DNA of 64,000 nucleotides from an uncultured Neokomagataea sp. (GTDB lineage Bacteria; Pseudomonadota; Alphaproteobacteria; Acetobacterales; Acetobacteraceae). The position numbers and the translations under genes were made by a program. Positions 1 to 8,499 of this stretch are shown here, piece by piece. Location of the stretch: contig NZ_CAMKWA010000007.1 in NCBI RefSeq assembly GCF_946476835.1, positions 58,388-122,387 of the forward strand, read 5' to 3'. Positions within the stretch are counted from its first letter, which is position 1; every line of letters begins with the position of its first letter. The notes beneath the pieces were generated by a model that worked only from the letters and a program-made list of their open reading frames with translations, was not told the DNA's origin and searched no databases.

Positions 1-431
1 CTTTGCGTCCGCAAGCTGCTGCTGCGCAGGTGAGTATGCTGGGTTATAAGCCGCATGCTGAAGTGATGGCTTTAATGGCAGAAGCAAGCATTGTTGTCGT
101 GCCAAGCCGCTGGGCGGAGCCATTTGGCATGACCGCGCTAGAAGCTATGGCGTGTGGCTGCACGGTGATTGCGTCACGCAATGGGGCGTTGCCGGATGTT
201 GTGGGGGATGCCGGCCTTTATGCGGACCCAGATGCGGTCGGTATGTTTGAAGATATTTTGACGAAGGCTCTGCAAGATACCGCACTACGCGTGGCATTAG
301 GGCACGCTGCGAAAGTGCGTGCGGTATCTTGCTTTGGGCTGGAAGCTGCGCGGAAAGAGCGTGATGCACTGCGCCATGCAGCGCATCACAAAGCTCCTCA
401 TCAGGCCGCATGGTCAGCGCAAAAGCGCTGA
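1..431 (+). CDS. Family 4-type glycosyltransferase, C-terminal part (gene starts before the window)
   Basis: This is the C-terminal nucleotide-sugar-binding half of a GT-B glycosyltransferase. The reading frame is open to the left edge (codons in phase with base 3), so the N-terminal acceptor domain lies outside. The visible part carries the GT4 signature SRWAEPFGMTALEAMACG, whose two glutamates eight residues apart form the EX7E motif that contacts the donor sugar. It is followed by the usual 'G-x-x-x-D-V-V-G-D-A-G' loop. The O-antigen-ligase-like gene downstream suggests surface polysaccharide synthesis, but an oppositely oriented reductase lies between them. Donor and acceptor sugars cannot be told. 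The gene converges on the aldo/keto reductase with only five bases between stops. Confidence 0.85.
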   Translation, partial: LRPQAAAAQVSMLGYKPHAEVMALMAEASIVVVPSRWAEPFGMTALEAMACGCTVIASRNGALPDVVGDAGLYADPDAVGMFEDILTKALQDTALRVALGHAAKVRAVSCFGLEAARKERDALRHAAHHKAPHQAAWSAQKR

Positions 432-436
432 CGCGG

Positions 437-1435
437 TTATTCGCTGCGTTCTGGTGGAGCCATATAGGTTGGGTCGATGGCTTCAGGCACGTGGCGTGCG
501 AGAATAGCATCAACCTTCTGTTTTTCGTCTTCCGTTAGAGACCAGCCGAAGACGTCATTGACGCCATTGACTTGCTCGGGCTTACGTGCGCCCCAAAGGC
601 CGATGACAGGGCCGCGGTCCAGTACCCAGCGTACGGCGAAGGCTAGTACGGATTTGTTGCGCTGTGCAGCCATCTCTTTGAATTCATCGACGGCTGCCAG
701 GTAGGACAGGAAGCGGGGTTTGATGAATTTCGGGTCATTGGCACGGAGGTCGTCTGCCGGGAAGGCCGTATCGGCGGACATTTTTCCTGAGAGTAGACCG
801 CGGCAGAGTGGGCCGTAAGCGAGGACGACGGCATTATGCTTTTTGGCATAAGGCAGGATGGTTTTTTCCGTCGTCCGTTCGAACAAGTTCAACGGTGGTT
901 GGATTGTAGCAATGGGCGCGATTTCGCGGAAGATATCCATTTGCTCGGGGGAGAAGTTGCTCACGCCGAGCGCGCGGATTTTGCCTTCTTCGCGGAGTTT
1001 TTGAAGCTCACGGGCGCTTTCATCAATGGGTGTCTTGGTGTCTGGCCAGTGAATTTGCTGAATGTCGATTGTGTCAACGCGCAGGCGGCGCAGAGAATCT
1101 TCGACTTCTTGGCGAATGCGTGCCGGGCGGGAATCACGGAAGAGTTTGCGGTTCTCTTCTTCTTCCGTCCAGTTAATGCCAAGTTTTGTTGCGACGACGG
1201 CTTGGTGCGGTTTTTCCGCTAATGCACGTCCCACGACTTCTTCTGAGTGACCGAAGCCATAAACGGGTGCGGTATCAATCAAGTTGATGCCCGCATCCAG
1301 TGCTGCATGGATGGTACGGACGGCATTATCATCGTCCGGGCCGCCCCACATCCAGCCACCAATTGCCCAAGTGCCGAGGGCGACACGAGAGACAGGCTTT
1401 TCAAGGCCAGAGATCAGAAGGGTATCGGTTGCCAT
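437..1435 (-). CDS. Aldo/keto reductase, AKR11/IolS-like
   Basis: An NAD(P)H-dependent carbonyl reductase of 332 residues with a predicted TIM-barrel fold. The catalytic tetrad is visible as D54 and Y59 (NLIDTAPVYG), K84 (VATKLG) and H129 (QIHWPD). The N-terminal GTWAIGG followed by WGG is typical of the IolS/AKR11 branch. I chose the ATG at 1435, preceded by a GAAGGA ribosome site; a longer frame reaching 1486 lacks such a site. The substrate is not deducible. These bacteria carry many aldo/keto reductases for sugars and ketones, so a general carbonyl reductase role is the safest reading. It is divergent from the membrane protein gene that follows. Confidence 0.88.
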   Translation of the reverse strand: MATDTLLISGLEKPVSRVALGTWAIGGWMWGGPDDDNAVRTIHAALDAGINLIDTAPVYGFGHSEEVVGRALAEKPHQAVVATKLGINWTEEEENRKLFRDSRPARIRQEVEDSLRRLRVDTIDIQQIHWPDTKTPIDESARELQKLREEGKIRALGVSNFSPEQMDIFREIAPIATIQPPLNLFERTTEKTILPYAKKHNAVVLAYGPLCRGLLSGKMSADTAFPADDLRANDPKFIKPRFLSYLAAVDEFKEMAAQRNKSVLAFAVRWVLDRGPVIGLWGARKPEQVNGVNDVFGWSLTEDEKQKVDAILARHVPEAIDPTYMAPPERSE

Positions 1436-1536
1436 AATATTGCTTCCTTCTACGCTTTCAAACGAAGGGTAACGTTTAAAGCGCATTCTTTCTAGGGCGG
1501 TTGCATGTTGGTAGGAAAACAGTCATCGAAGCAGTT

Positions 1537-2814
1537 ATGTTGCAAAGCTTGATGTCTTTGAGGTCGGTTGCTTGTTGGTTAGCGGTTTTATTGCCGCTCA
1601 CGCTGACGCATTTCCGGGCCTTTGCTGAAATTGATTTTGATATTTTAGCCGTTTTGTTCCTCATATCATCGTTCAAAGTGGGGGGGACGTTCGACTGGGT
1701 GCGTCGGCCGTGGTTTGTGATGGCTATGGCGTGGTGGGGTTGGCAGCTTTGTTGCACTGTTCCGCCTGCTTTGCATGAGGCGCATGGCGCGGGTGGTGCT
1801 TTGACACAAGCACTGGTGGCCATACGTTTCCCGGTCGCTATCGCGGCTTTAGGGGAGTGGGTGCTGCCTGATGTTGTTTGGCGGCGGCGTGTGCTCTGGG
1901 TCACTTTTGGATGTGCCATTTATATTGCGACGCAAATGGCCTTTCAGGCGATTTTTGGTGTTAATTTTTTTGGTCAGCCACGTTTTTTTGATGGAACGTT
2001 GACGGGGCCATATGCGCACCCGCGTGCTGCGGCACCGCTCTCCCGTTTGATTTTGCCGCTTTTGATGGTGGTCTGCGCCTGTTGGGAGCAGAAGCGTTTA
2101 CCGCAACGCTGTATACTACAGGCTGGCGCATTACTGGGGGCGGTAGCCATTATGGTGCTGGCGGGGCAGCGTATGCCGTTTGCTTTGGCGCTGTTTGGGT
2201 TTGGTGTTTGTGCGCTGTTGTACCGACCTATGCGCGTGATGGCAGTGTCAGGTCTTGTGGCTGTGCCGGGGTTAGTGATGCTGGCACGTTTGTTTTCGCC
2301 CGCGAGTTTCCATCATTTGGTGACGTTGACGCGGTTTCAGTTGGAACATTTTTCCGCGTCTCCTTACGGGCAAATTTATAGTCGTGTCATTGTGATGGCA
2401 TCTCAGCATCCGTGGCTGGGATATGGTTATGATGGTTATCGTCATGACTGTGCGGGGGCGGCGGATCTGACGCCCCCTCATTGGCTCCATGTTGTGCCAT
2501 CGGCTGATCCGAGTTTTCAGGTTTGTGTGCAGCATCCGCATAATCTTTATGCACAAGCACTGATTAATGGCGGATTGCCGGGACTCTTTATTTTTATGGG
2601 GCTGATTGTGTGCCTCTTGTGGGCGATATGGCCGGGAAAGCAGGGCAATGCCTTGCAGATTGGTTTGTTTGCTGCTGTGTTGATTCAGTATTGGCCGCTG
2701 ACGTCGAGTTCGGATTTTCTCAACCTGCCTTTGGGAGGGTGGGGCTTTATGTTGGTTGGGTTAGCGCTGTCTTGTAAGCGCTTTCCGTCCCGTGATGGGT
2801 TTCCCCACACTTAA
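1537..2814 (+). CDS. O-antigen ligase / polymerase-like membrane protein (Wzy_C/WaaL family)
   Basis: A polytopic inner-membrane protein of about 425 residues with roughly ten hydrophobic segments. Near the C-terminus lies PHNLYAQALINGGLPGL, matching the conserved H-N-x-Y-x-Q-x-L-x-x-x-G-x-x-G-L stretch of the Wzy_C/O-antigen-ligase family. A long polar loop precedes it, as in periplasmic catalytic loops of that family. Members ligate or polymerise undecaprenyl-linked oligosaccharides. With the glycosyltransferase end at the window start, a role in exopolysaccharide or lipopolysaccharide synthesis is likely. The start is uncertain: ATG at 1537 or 1552, or TTG at 1501, none with a strong ribosome site. 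Confidence 0.75.
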   Translation: MLQSLMSLRSVACWLAVLLPLTLTHFRAFAEIDFDILAVLFLISSFKVGGTFDWVRRPWFVMAMAWWGWQLCCTVPPALHEAHGAGGALTQALVAIRFPVAIAALGEWVLPDVVWRRRVLWVTFGCAIYIATQMAFQAIFGVNFFGQPRFFDGTLTGPYAHPRAAAPLSRLILPLLMVVCACWEQKRLPQRCILQAGALLGAVAIMVLAGQRMPFALALFGFGVCALLYRPMRVMAVSGLVAVPGLVMLARLFSPASFHHLVTLTRFQLEHFSASPYGQIYSRVIVMASQHPWLGYGYDGYRHDCAGAADLTPPHWLHVVPSADPSFQVCVQHPHNLYAQALINGGLPGLFIFMGLIVCLLWAIWPGKQGNALQIGLFAAVLIQYWPLTSSSDFLNLPLGGWGFMLVGLALSCKRFPSRDGFPHT

Positions 2815-2851
2815 GACGTGCCTATATCACAGCCAGAATATGGAGGATTTC

Positions 2852-3853
2852 ATGTCCGAAGCGCATGACACATCACGTACCGGCTCGGTTCCAGTCACGG
2901 TTTTGACGGGTTTTTTAGGGGCGGGGAAAACGACTTTATTAAATCATATTCTGAGCGCCGAACACGGCCGGAAATATGCTGTTTTGGTGAATGAATTCGG
3001 TGAACTGGGGGTTGATAATGACCTCGTGGTTGATGCGGATGAAGAAGTTTTTGAAACGAATAATGGCTGTATTTGTTGTACGGTACGGGGTGATTTAATC
3101 CGTATTCTGGGCAGTCTGTTGCGCCGTCGTGGCCGGTTTGATGGTATTATTGTTGAGACGACCGGTTTGGCTGACCCGGCTCCTGTTGCGCAGACATTTT
3201 TTGTTGATGAAAACCTGCGCGATAAGGCACATCTTGATGCCGTTGTGACAGTAGTTGATGCTTTTAATGTCATGCAGACATTGGATGAAAGCCCGGAAGC
3301 GACGAACCAGTTGGCCTTTGCGGATGTCATTATCCTCAACAAAACGGATTTGGCTGAAGAAGCACGCCGCCAAGAGATTGTGGCGCGTATTCGTAAGATT
3401 AATGCTGTGGCTGAGATCCATGAGGCGCAGCGTGGCAATGTGCAACTGACCGATGTGTTGGATCGTGGTGGCTTTGATTTGAAGCGTGCCCTGACGACCA
3501 TGCCGGACTTTTTAGAGAATAATGAACACAGCCATGAAGAAGGCATTGTGAGCATTTCACTCTCCACAAAAGAGCGGCTAGACCAGCAGCGTTTTAACGC
3601 ATGGATTGGGGCTATTTTGCAGGAGCAGGGAGCGGATATTCTGCGCTCGAAAGGCATTTTGCATTTTGAAGGTTCTGATGAGCGTTTTGCGTTTCAGGCA
3701 GTGCATATGATGGCGGATGGGGACTTCATTGGTCCTGTGCGCGAGGGTGAATCAACAGAATCGCGCTTGGTTTTTATCGGGCGTAATTTGAACCGCCCAC
3801 GTTTGCGCCGTGGTTTTGAGAGCTGCACAGTGGAAGGCGCCCCGGCTGTATGA
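2852..3853 (+). CDS. COG0523/CobW-family GTP-binding metallochaperone
   Basis: A G3E-class P-loop GTPase of 333 residues. Walker A is GFLGAGKTT (residues 20-28), the family metal-binding CxCC motif is C73-I-C75-C76 within NGCICC, the ETTG switch starts at E102, and the guanine-specificity motif is NKTD (163-166). A CobW C-terminal domain follows, with a small His/Glu-rich stretch before it. Family members insert or traffic zinc, cobalt or nickel using GTP hydrolysis; which metal is served here is unknown. The ATG at 2852 has the strong site GGAGG six bases upstream. The stop overlaps the WD40 start (ATGA), so the two are translationally coupled. Confidence 0.9.
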   Translation: MSEAHDTSRTGSVPVTVLTGFLGAGKTTLLNHILSAEHGRKYAVLVNEFGELGVDNDLVVDADEEVFETNNGCICCTVRGDLIRILGSLLRRRGRFDGIIVETTGLADPAPVAQTFFVDENLRDKAHLDAVVTVVDAFNVMQTLDESPEATNQLAFADVIILNKTDLAEEARRQEIVARIRKINAVAEIHEAQRGNVQLTDVLDRGGFDLKRALTTMPDFLENNEHSHEEGIVSISLSTKERLDQQRFNAWIGAILQEQGADILRSKGILHFEGSDERFAFQAVHMMADGDFIGPVREGESTESRLVFIGRNLNRPRLRRGFESCTVEGAPAV

Positions 3854-4902
3854 CAACGACGGAACTCCTTGTAGAGCGTGGCGCTGAGCGTCGTTTCGAA
3901 AGTCCTATTGTGCAGGTTGCAGCCGCGCGAGATGGTGAAAGTTTTGCGGCTCTGACGGCGGATGGGGATTTAATCCTTATTCCGCGGGATGAATTGCGGA
4001 ATGCAGAGGCGTGGACGGTGGTTCAGCCTCATGATGGCGGCTTGTGTCTGGCAGCGGATTGTGTCGCGAATGCCTATCTGACGGGCGGCGAAGATGGGCG
4101 TTTGGTGCGGACATTGCCAGACGGCACGATGGAAATTTTGCACGAAGGGCGCCGTTGGATTGAGTGCGTGGCCTCGACCCCGACGCATTTGGCGTTTTCA
4201 TCTGGCAAGGTGATGGAGTTGCGTCAGGCTGAGGGGACGCAAACGCTCAAGACTTTGGAGCATCCATCGACCGTGACGGGTATTGTGTTTGACGCGAAGG
4301 GCAAGCGCCTTGCGGCCTCACACTATAACGGTGTGTCGATGTGGTTTGTGCAAGCTAAGGTCGATACGGTGCGGCCCTTGGAGTGGAAGGGGAGCCATAT
4401 TGGGCTCGCCATTCATCCGGCTGCGGATGCGCTGGTGACATCAATGCAAGAAAATGAACTGCATGGCTGGCGTTTGGCTGATAGTCATAACATGCGTATG
4501 AGCGGCTACCCTAAGCAGGTTCGTTCTATGAGCTTTACGCGTAATGGGCGCTGGCTGGCGACGTCTGGTGCCGATGCTGTGGTGCTGTGGCCGTTCTTTG
4601 GTGGTGGCCCTATGGGGAAGGCCCCGACGGAAATCGCGCGTTTGCCGGGGCTTTTCGTGTCAGCGGTTGCGGCTAACCCAAAAGAAAATATTGTTGCTGC
4701 TGGCTATGAAGACGGCACGGTTGTTCTTGCTGAAGTGAGTGATAACGGTGCGGATGATGGCCGTGTTCTGCCACTATGTGCGGGGCAAGTTAAGGCACGT
4801 GGCGTTGTGAATGCTGTGGCCTTTACACCGCAGGGTGGTGCAGTCATTTTTGGCACCGAGGATGGTGTTGTCGGTGCGGTTGATTTATCGGCTGCGCCAT
4901 AA
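3850..4902 (+). CDS. WD40-repeat protein coupled to the COG0523 GTPase
   Basis: A 350-residue protein made of degenerate WD40-type repeats. Recurring blocks end in short motifs such as LWP and contain 'G-x-D-G-x-V' turns, for instance GGEDGRLVRTL, GYEDGTVVLAE and GTEDGVVGAVD. A beta-propeller of about seven blades is the likely fold. There is no signal peptide, so it should be cytoplasmic. Its start codon overlaps the stop of the COG0523 gene by four bases (ATGA), which implies fixed stoichiometry and suggests a scaffold or partner for the metallochaperone. No enzymatic motif is visible; function is inferred from context only. Confidence 0.8.
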   Translation: MTTTELLVERGAERRFESPIVQVAAARDGESFAALTADGDLILIPRDELRNAEAWTVVQPHDGGLCLAADCVANAYLTGGEDGRLVRTLPDGTMEILHEGRRWIECVASTPTHLAFSSGKVMELRQAEGTQTLKTLEHPSTVTGIVFDAKGKRLAASHYNGVSMWFVQAKVDTVRPLEWKGSHIGLAIHPAADALVTSMQENELHGWRLADSHNMRMSGYPKQVRSMSFTRNGRWLATSGADAVVLWPFFGGGPMGKAPTEIARLPGLFVSAVAANPKENIVAAGYEDGTVVLAEVSDNGADDGRVLPLCAGQVKARGVVNAVAFTPQGGAVIFGTEDGVVGAVDLSAAP

Positions 4903-4906
4903 AATA

Positions 4907-5188
4907 TCAGCGGTCTGTGTGGCCGAGGTCGCGCTCTGGCGCAATCACGTCCCGCACGCGTTTTTTAAGCTCTTTGGGGCCGGGAAAGCCGCCATCGCGT
5001 TTCCGTTCCCAAATGAGCGTATCATTGACATGAATTTCAAAAATACCTCCCGTATCTGGGATGAGCGCGACCTCACCAAGGTCTTGACCAAAGGTGGATA
5101 GAAGTTCTTGAGCCATCCAGCCAGAACGTAAAAGCCAGTTGCATTGTGTGCAGTAGCGCAGGGTGATGCGTGGTTTTGTGCTGTCCAT
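4907..5188 (-). CDS. SelT/SelW/SelH (Rdx) family thioredoxin-like protein, Cys form
   Basis: A 93-residue protein of the Rdx family. The N-terminal redox motif is C-T-Q-C followed by NW, in the CxxC position where eukaryotic SelW has CxxU. The central block has the family pattern of an IPDTGGIFEI strand and hairpin, then DTLIWERKRDGGFPGPKELK. The ATG at 5188 is preceded by an AAGAGA ribosome site. Family members have a thioredoxin-like fold and are thought to act in thiol redox control, but bacterial members have no firm substrate. It converges on the WD40 gene with four bases between stops. Confidence 0.85.
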   Translation of the reverse strand: MDSTKPRITLRYCTQCNWLLRSGWMAQELLSTFGQDLGEVALIPDTGGIFEIHVNDTLIWERKRDGGFPGPKELKKRVRDVIAPERDLGHTDR

Positions 5189-5327
5189 GAGGTGTCTCTT
5201 TATTATGTGTTGGTAAGTGTGTGATAGGTGGGAGAGTATGTTCGGCCCTCTTTGCTTGACCCACGCCCTGATAAGCACCAAAATTATTGTACTTTTATAT
5301 CTGTAATTTTAGGGCGTGCATATTCAA

Positions 5328-6461
5328 ATGGCTGCGGACCATCTTGTCTCTTTTGAGAACACCAAAGAGCGATATTCGGGGCCAGACTTGGTGCGGGCCG
5401 TCGCGATTATAGAAGTACTGGTTTGTCATGACGCCGGTATGGTGGCGGCATGGTGCCATAAAGCGTTTCCTTTTCATCTCGCCGTCTTGGGTTTTTATGG
5501 TGTGATGCTTTTTTTTGTGCTGAGCGGGTTTCTGGTCGGTAGGATTATTCTTGAGCTTTTAGAGCAGAAAGCGACTTGGCGGGATTGGGGTATTTTCATT
5601 ACGCGGCGTTGGTTGCGTACCTTACCGGCGTATTATTTTTGGCTTTTGGGTTTGTTAGTCCCGCTTGCTTATTTTGGTCCTTACGGCGTGCCATGGGACG
5701 AGGCGAAGCGGACACTGCCTTATTATCTGACGCTTACCCAAAACTTCGATTGGCCTATGGTTTCAGGCTGGTACGGGGTGTCGTGGTCACTCTGCGTTGA
5801 AGAGTGGTTCTATGTTGTTTTCCCGGGGTTGGCATTGTTGTTACTGGTGTGCCGGGTTCGACCTGCGGTGGTGTTCGGGGTGGTACTGGCAACGTTTTTT
5901 ATTGCGCCTTTGTGTTGGCGCTTGTCATTGCCGGTGAATGTGAATTGGGACGAAGTGACCAGCAAGGTTGTTCCTTGCCGTTTGGATTCAATCGCATGGG
6001 GTGTTGCTGCGGCGTGGTTCTATAAGCGTTTTAATCTTAAAACCACATCATATGCGTTCATGGCGGTATGTGGCACGGTCATTGTGTTGGTCGTTTGGTG
6101 GGCGGATGAGTTGCCGTTTCCGTTGTGGAGTGCGCGTTTTCAGTCGATGGCTTCTTATGATGTCGTGGGCTTGGCTTATGCTCTATGCATGCCTGCAATG
6201 ATGTGTCTTCGTGCTTTGCCCTCTTTGATTGGGCGAGTGGTTCGAAATATTAGTACTTATAGTTATGGGCTTTACCTATGCCATCTCCCACTCGTTCTTA
6301 TGGCGGGAGATCTTCAGGTTCGTTATGGCATCCGTGTGAGATATGCGCTGATCTTTACGATCATCACGACTCTTGGTGGCGCGTTCTTTTCGTGGCGTTT
6401 GATAGAACGGCCTTGTTTGAAGCTCCGTATGAGGCAGTCTTTTTCTAAAGCTGACTTTTAA
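5328..6461 (+). CDS. Acyltransferase family 3 (OafA/YrhL-like) membrane protein
   Basis: A polytopic inner-membrane O-acyltransferase of about 377 residues with roughly ten membrane segments. Family marks are an early R followed by the catalytic-type H about ten residues on (RAVAIIEVLVCHD), the LFFVLSGFL segment, the RRWLRTLPAYY stretch and the GVSWSLCVEEWFY motif. These enzymes acetylate or acylate surface polysaccharides or lipids using cytoplasmic acyl-CoA. The C-terminus ends shortly after the last helix, with no SGNH domain. Start is uncertain: ATG at 5328 or an in-frame GTG at 5316. The exact substrate is unknown; nearby polysaccharide genes make glycan acetylation plausible. Confidence 0.85.
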   Translation: MAADHLVSFENTKERYSGPDLVRAVAIIEVLVCHDAGMVAAWCHKAFPFHLAVLGFYGVMLFFVLSGFLVGRIILELLEQKATWRDWGIFITRRWLRTLPAYYFWLLGLLVPLAYFGPYGVPWDEAKRTLPYYLTLTQNFDWPMVSGWYGVSWSLCVEEWFYVVFPGLALLLLVCRVRPAVVFGVVLATFFIAPLCWRLSLPVNVNWDEVTSKVVPCRLDSIAWGVAAAWFYKRFNLKTTSYAFMAVCGTVIVLVVWWADELPFPLWSARFQSMASYDVVGLAYALCMPAMMCLRALPSLIGRVVRNISTYSYGLYLCHLPLVLMAGDLQVRYGIRVRYALIFTIITTLGGAFFSWRLIERPCLKLRMRQSFSKADF

Positions 6462-6607
6462 GGAGAAGAGGGTTTTTATGGGGTCGTGCTTCATTTTAAC
6501 ATTGTGATTGACTGTATTTCTTTGATCGTCTGTTTGCCCCTACGATAGACGTAGTGGACGGGGTTGCTTACACTAAGGCTCTTTGAATTTAAGGGTCTGA
6601 TATTATC

Positions 6608-7408
6608 ATGGGTATACGTTTTGCTGTGATGCATCGTTTCTGTGCGGTACTTTTGGCGGGCACAGCGGTAATGGGCGTAGCGATGGCGGCACCACAGCCA
6701 CTGCCGGATAGTGCTGCACCGGATGCGCGTATTGTTTTGCCCCCACCGCCGGTGCCGGGTAGTGCTGCGCAGCAAGATGATGACCGTGTGTTCCATGCCA
6801 CGCGTGCCTTGAAGGGAACGGCACGTTGGGAGCTGGCAACCCGTGATGCGGATTTGAACCCGGCGCATCTGGTGGCCGATTTTTCCTGTGCGGTTGGTCA
6901 TACGCTTGATCTGAGTAAGGCACCGCATTTGCAGGCTGTACTGGCGCGTTTGGCTCCGGCGACCATACATCGTACGTCCGAAGTGAAGGATATGTGGCAT
7001 CGGACGCGCCCATTTGTGGGCACAGGCCTGCCAATCTGTACATCTTCTGAAGGGTTGGGGCTGCATTCATCTTATCCGTCAGGCCACACCACGGCTGGTT
7101 TCGGGATGGCGTTGTTGCTGGCGCGTTTGATGCCCGAACATGCGACGGCAATTCTACAGCGTGGCCGTGTTTTCGGTGAGAGCCGTGTAGTGTGTGGTGT
7201 GCATTGGAAATCTGACGTGCAGGCCGGTTATTTGAATGCATCCACGGAGATGGACACGCTGCTATCTAACCCAGCTTTGCAGGATGATCTTGCTGAAGCA
7301 AAGAATGAACTGGCTGCTCAGTTGGCAGCCCCGAATGCAGCACCAGATGCTGGTGAGTGTAAAGTTGAAGCGGATGCGGCGGCACATTCGGTGTTGTCTG
7401 CGCAGTAA
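6608..7408 (+). CDS. Secreted class A non-specific acid phosphatase (PAP2 superfamily)
   Basis: A 266-residue exported phosphatase. Residues 1-27 form a signal peptide ending in a typical AMA cleavage site. The three-part PAP2 active site is complete: K127-x6-R134-P135, P157-S-G-H160, and S192-R193-x5-H199-x3-D203. This is the PhoC/PhoN class A arrangement, hydrolysing phosphomonoesters in the periplasm through a phosphohistidine. A Pro-rich linker follows the signal peptide and the C-terminal 50 residues are Ala-rich and not conserved. It appears monocistronic; a hairpin at 7424-7450 follows its stop. Confidence 0.92.
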   Translation: MGIRFAVMHRFCAVLLAGTAVMGVAMAAPQPLPDSAAPDARIVLPPPPVPGSAAQQDDDRVFHATRALKGTARWELATRDADLNPAHLVADFSCAVGHTLDLSKAPHLQAVLARLAPATIHRTSEVKDMWHRTRPFVGTGLPICTSSEGLGLHSSYPSGHTTAGFGMALLLARLMPEHATAILQRGRVFGESRVVCGVHWKSDVQAGYLNASTEMDTLLSNPALQDDLAEAKNELAAQLAAPNAAPDAGECKVEADAAAHSVLSAQ

Positions 7409-7423
7409 GTCTTTATGATGGTC

Positions 7424-7450
7424 TGTAGGGTACGGTTTGGGTACCCTACA
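7424..7450 (+). terminator. Stem-loop after the acid phosphatase gene
   Basis: A perfect 10-bp stem (7424-7433 with 7441-7450) with a seven-base loop lies 15 bases after the phosphatase stop. No U-run follows, so it may stabilise the mRNA 3' end rather than terminate by itself. Confidence 0.4.
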
Positions 7451-7531
7451 TGGCCGCGCTCATCTTGTAAAAGACTGACAAGCGGTGTGTGCCTTATCCG
7501 CATGGCCTGCCGTTGTGTTTTGGAGCCGTCA

Positions 7532-8284
7532 TTAGGGTTCATAGGGTGAGTAATGCAGTGTTAAGGCACTGTTATAACGCATGAAGTCTACGTCCGGGTC
7601 GTTCGTGACGGGAGATTCATACGTAATTTGCAATACATCCAACTGGTCAGCATGCAGTGTGGCATATGTTTTGCCCTGATTGTCTGTCGGGGGTGTTAGC
7701 TCAGAGAGAGTGTTTAAGAAATTCTCATGGACGCAGACATTCGGTAAAGGATGTCCGTTGAGTAGAACTTGAATGGGTAAGTGGTCTCCGCGTTTGTGCG
7801 TGAAGGGGTCTTCCAAAGGCAGTATTTCAAGGGCAAGCCCGTGTGGGTGCAAGTTGGCAGCAGCAGATGCTTGGAGGTTCACGCTTTCTTTGAGGGCATG
7901 CAGACCAATCGTGGCGCCTGAGAGTGTGGTTTTGCGTTGCCATGACCATGTTGTGTCGTGTGGGCGACGGGCGTGAAAACCAAAATCAGCCTGTACAATA
8001 ATGGCAGCGGTGTGGGTGGGAACATCAAGGGTGATGTGCCGTGCATCCGCATGGTGCGTGATGGTGGTCGGGTGGCTCTGTGTATCATAGGCCCATAGAT
8101 GTTTTAGAAAAGTGGGTTCATAGGCTTCATCTGAGGAGATTTCGGTCATGACCAATGTGGGTTGGCTGATGCGTTCCAGCACGATGAAGGCGCTACTGGC
8201 GAGAGCCGGTGTGACGCATAGGACCGAGAGGCAAAGTATCCAGAGATAGGGAGCGGGTTTGAAGCATGTGCTGTGCATGATCAT
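7532..8284 (-). CDS. Periplasmic protein, DUF4198-like
   Basis: A 250-residue exported protein with a signal peptide (hydrophobic residues about 13-27, cleavage after ALA). The rest is beta-rich. A C-terminal block has the order 'L-P-I-Q-V-L-L-N-G-x-P-L', 'T-D-N-Q-G-K-T-Y-A' and a final hydrophobic strand, which resembles DUF4198 proteins. Those are periplasmic proteins often encoded beside TonB receptors and linked in places to metal uptake. Here a TonB receptor gene lies immediately upstream on the same strand, separated by a terminator, so the link is positional only. The family call is moderate; no catalytic residue is claimed. Confidence 0.6.
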   Translation of the reverse strand: MIMHSTCFKPAPYLWILCLSVLCVTPALASSAFIVLERISQPTLVMTEISSDEAYEPTFLKHLWAYDTQSHPTTITHHADARHITLDVPTHTAAIIVQADFGFHARRPHDTTWSWQRKTTLSGATIGLHALKESVNLQASAAANLHPHGLALEILPLEDPFTHKRGDHLPIQVLLNGHPLPNVCVHENFLNTLSELTPPTDNQGKTYATLHADQLDVLQITYESPVTNDPDVDFMRYNSALTLHYSPYEP

Positions 8285-8417
8285 GTTATCCCAAAATATT
8301 GAGATTCACGGTGGTGATTGTTGTTGCTGAGCGCCGCATTTCTATTGGCTTTTTTTGTAGGACAAGAACCATCATGCTGCGGTGCAGGTCAGCACTGTTG
8401 CCGCGAATATAGTGCAT

Positions 8418-8454
8418 AAAAAAGGGCAGCGTTTTGACACGCTGCCCTTTGTTT
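8418..8454 (-). terminator. Rho-independent terminator after the TonB receptor
   Basis: An 11-bp perfect stem (8421-8431 with 8440-8450) with an eight-base loop has A-runs on one side and T-runs on the other, so it can work in both directions. It lies directly after the receptor stop on the minus strand. Confidence 0.85.
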
Positions 8455-8499
8455 GAGCTGTTAGAGTGAAGCAGAGTTTCGGCTCTAAAAGCGTGTTTT

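Noticed and set aside
2944..3657. Minus-strand open frame opposite the COG0523 gene
   Set aside because: Composition is Ser/Arg-rich without motifs; the plus-strand gene is certain.
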